This document shows, one piece after another, positions 6,308-7,500 of a stretch of 7,500 bases of DNA; the stretch's first letter is position 1; every line of letters starts with the position of its first letter. Source of the DNA: an uncultured Prevotellaceae bacterium (GTDB taxonomy: Bacteria > Bacteroidota > Bacteroidia > Bacteroidales > Bacteroidaceae); contig CAMHPM010000066.1 in the NCBI GenBank assembly GCA_946187025.1, positions 1 through 7,500 on the forward strand, read 5' to 3'. Below the pieces are notes generated by a model. That model was given only the letters and a program-made list of their open reading frames with translations. It had not been told where the DNA came from and made no database searches. The translations under genes were made by a program, and so were the position numbers.

Positions 6308-7078
6308 TTATTGTCTGCTGGCCAGAAATTGTTCGGCTCGCCTGAGGTCGTCGGGTGTGTCGATGCCTATTGTCTCGATGTCGGTCGTGCCTACTTTTAT
6401 CTTATATCCGTTTTCCAACCACCTGAGTTGTTCGAGCGATTCGGCCAGTTCGAGTTGCGACTGTGGCAGTTGGGTGATTTCCTTCAGTATGTTGGCGCGG
6501 TATGCATATAGGCCTATGTGTTTGTAATAGGTGTGGAGGGCGGGCCATTGTTCGCGTTCTTTACCTCGCAGGTATGGGATGACGCAGCGCGAGAAGTACA
6601 AGGCTTCCATCTTGCGGTTCACCACTACCTTTGGTGAGTTGGGGTTTTCGAGTGCGGCAAGTCCGTCGGCGGGTGTGAATGGCTTTACGAGTGTGGCTAT
6701 ATCCACCGTGGGGTCGTCGAAGCATTGCTTGAGGCTTTCTATCTGTTGCGGCTGGATGAATGGCTCGTCGCCCTGGATGTTGATGATGATGGTGGATGAG
6801 TTTTCAGAGTTCTCCGTTCTTTCGATTTGGGTGAAGGCTTGCCAGCAACGGTCTGTGCCGCTTTTGCAGTCGGTGCTGGTCATTATTGCGTTGCCGCCAA
6901 ATGCGATGACGGTGTCGTAGATGCGTTGGTCGTCGGTTGCCACTACGGCATAATCCACGGTGTCTTTCACCTGTGTGAATACACGCTCGATGACGGTCTT
7001 TCCTCCGAGTCTGGCCAGTGGTTTGGCGGGGAAGCGGGTCGATGCGTAGCGTGCCGGTATGATGCCTATGTATTTCAT
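6308..7078 (-). CDS. kdsB: 3-deoxy-manno-octulosonate cytidylyltransferase (CMP-Kdo synthetase)
   Basis: This cytosolic enzyme activates Kdo with CTP to CMP-Kdo, the donor for the inner core of lipopolysaccharide/lipooligosaccharide. Visible family motifs are the nucleotide-binding start IIPARYASTRFPAKPLA (residues 6-22), VATDD (46-50), SGTDR (73-77), the metal-binding NIQGDEPF (100-107), KHIGLYAYR (186-194) and LAESLEQLRWLENG (211-224). The length of 256 aa is normal. A short ENSENS segment at residues 89-94, just before the QGDEP strand, matches the repeat in the M3 peptidase. The gene follows the penicillin-binding protein gene by 36 nt, grouping two envelope-building functions. The start is the ATG at 7078, directly before the conserved MKYIGIIPAR. 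Confidence 0.96.
   Translation of the reverse strand: MKYIGIIPARYASTRFPAKPLARLGGKTVIERVFTQVKDTVDYAVVATDDQRIYDTVIAFGGNAIMTSTDCKSGTDRCWQAFTQIERTENSENSSTIIINIQGDEPFIQPQQIESLKQCFDDPTVDIATLVKPFTPADGLAALENPNSPKVVVNRKMEALYFSRCVIPYLRGKEREQWPALHTYYKHIGLYAYRANILKEITQLPQSQLELAESLEQLRWLENGYKIKVGTTDIETIGIDTPDDLRRAEQFLASRQ
6797..6814 (-). repeat. Two 9-bp units of the RARAACTCN repeat inside kdsB
   Basis: On the minus strand GAGAACTCT and GAAAACTCA lie side by side and encode ENSENS (residues 89-94). They match the consensus and reading frame of the eight-unit array at 5069-5140. They sit in the segment between the AFTQIE helix and the conserved IIINIQGDEPF strand, where length variation is likely to be tolerated. 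Confidence 0.65.
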
Positions 7079-7114
7079 TCTTTTATATCGGTGTTGTTTT
7101 TAGGTCGTGTCCTG

Positions 7115-7500
7115 TTATTGGAATGCTTCGTCTATTTGGTTTTCGTAGTCGTCAACCTCTCCTTCGTCGTCGCTATGTTCATAGCTGCGCAGTTCGTCAA
7201 GGCTGTTGTAGCAAGGGTCGAATCCTTCTGGGGCCACAAATTTCTGTTCTTGGTTGATGCCGAATCGTCCGTCGCGATATACCTTGTTCATAAATTTCTG
7301 GTATATAGGCAATGCAGCTCTGGCACCTTGGCCATAGGACATTGAGTCGAAGTGTATGTCGCGGTCGTCGCCGCCTACCCATGCTCCTACTACGAGTCGT
7401 GGTGTGAATCCCATGAACCATCCGTCGGCGTTGGAGTTGGTGGTTCCGGTCTTGCCTCCCATGTCGGCATGTATGGTCGAGCGCAGTGAGCGTCCGGTTC
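7115..7500 (-). CDS. Penicillin-binding protein 1A-type transpeptidase, C-terminal part (cut by the window edge)
   Basis: Only the last 128 or so codons are present; the gene continues beyond 7500. The frame runs through the edge (TGRSLRSTIHAD precedes the internal Met at 7462), so that Met is not the start. The Lys-Thr-Gly motif of penicillin-binding proteins is at 7445-7453 in GGKTGTTN, followed by DGWFMGFTPRLVVGAWVGGDDR, the standard end of the transpeptidase domain in class A enzymes (PBP1A/MrcA/PonA type). These inner-membrane enzymes polymerise glycan strands and cross-link peptides of peptidoglycan; the glycosyltransferase half would lie outside the window. The C-terminus is an acidic tail (EHSDDEGEVDDYENQIDEAFQ). 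Class A is inferred from the context and motif spacing; a class B enzyme is less likely. Confidence 0.9.
   Translation of the reverse strand, partial: TGRSLRSTIHADMGGKTGTTNSNADGWFMGFTPRLVVGAWVGGDDRDIHFDSMSYGQGARAALPIYQKFMNKVYRDGRFGINQEQKFVAPEGFDPCYNSLDELRSYEHSDDEGEVDDYENQIDEAFQ

Noticed and set aside
7115..7462. A separate small gene starting at the Met at 7462
   Set aside because: The frame stays open to the window edge with sequence typical of penicillin-binding proteins before the KTG motif, so this Met is internal.

Overview
This window looks like chromosomal DNA of a Bacteroidales bacterium (Bacteroidota). Evidence: a Bacteroidota-style lipoprotein with an acidic stretch just after the lipid-anchored Cys, CMP-Kdo synthesis (a Gram-negative envelope), the protein family versions seen, A/C-rich leaders instead of Shine-Dalgarno sequences, and no sigma70-type promoters that I can see. 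I cannot fix the genus. Base composition appears near 50% G+C by eye.

All eight recognisable genes lie on the minus strand, so transcription runs from right to left. In that order they are: the C-terminal end of a class A penicillin-binding protein (7115 to the window edge); kdsB, CMP-Kdo synthetase (6308-7078); a Crp/Fnr-type regulator (5581-6255); a cytosolic M3 metallopeptidase (3368-5518); a small DUF4847-like lipoprotein whose start codon overlaps the M3 stop (2934-3371); a dCMP deaminase-family enzyme (2469-2891); a membrane-anchored S41/CtpA protease (749-2446); and 5-formyltetrahydrofolate cyclo-ligase (277-858), which overlaps the protease gene by about 110 nt. Gaps between genes are 22 to 62 nt with no clear internal terminator or promoter, so much of this may be one transcription unit. 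A perfect 11-bp hairpin at 188-220, 56 nt past the last stop codon, is a plausible terminator. Positions 1-186 hold no convincing gene, only a pyrimidine-rich tract and short palindromes.

The genes combine envelope construction (penicillin-binding protein, kdsB, lipoprotein), proteolysis (M3 peptidase, CtpA) and nucleotide/folate metabolism (dCMP deaminase yields dUMP, the substrate of folate-dependent thymidylate synthase; the cyclo-ligase returns 5-formyl-THF to the folate pool). This is ordinary core-genome content.

The most unusual signal is a 9-bp, three-codon repeat (consensus RARAACTCC, read as [E/K]-N-S). It occurs as eight tandem units inserted in the M3 peptidase gene and as two units in kdsB, in the same reading frame and apparently in loops. 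This suggests an in-frame, peptide-coding repeat family that enters or expands within conserved enzymes. Second-tier signals are the long ctpA/cyclo-ligase overlap and a 16-bp tandem direct repeat just upstream of the M3 gene.
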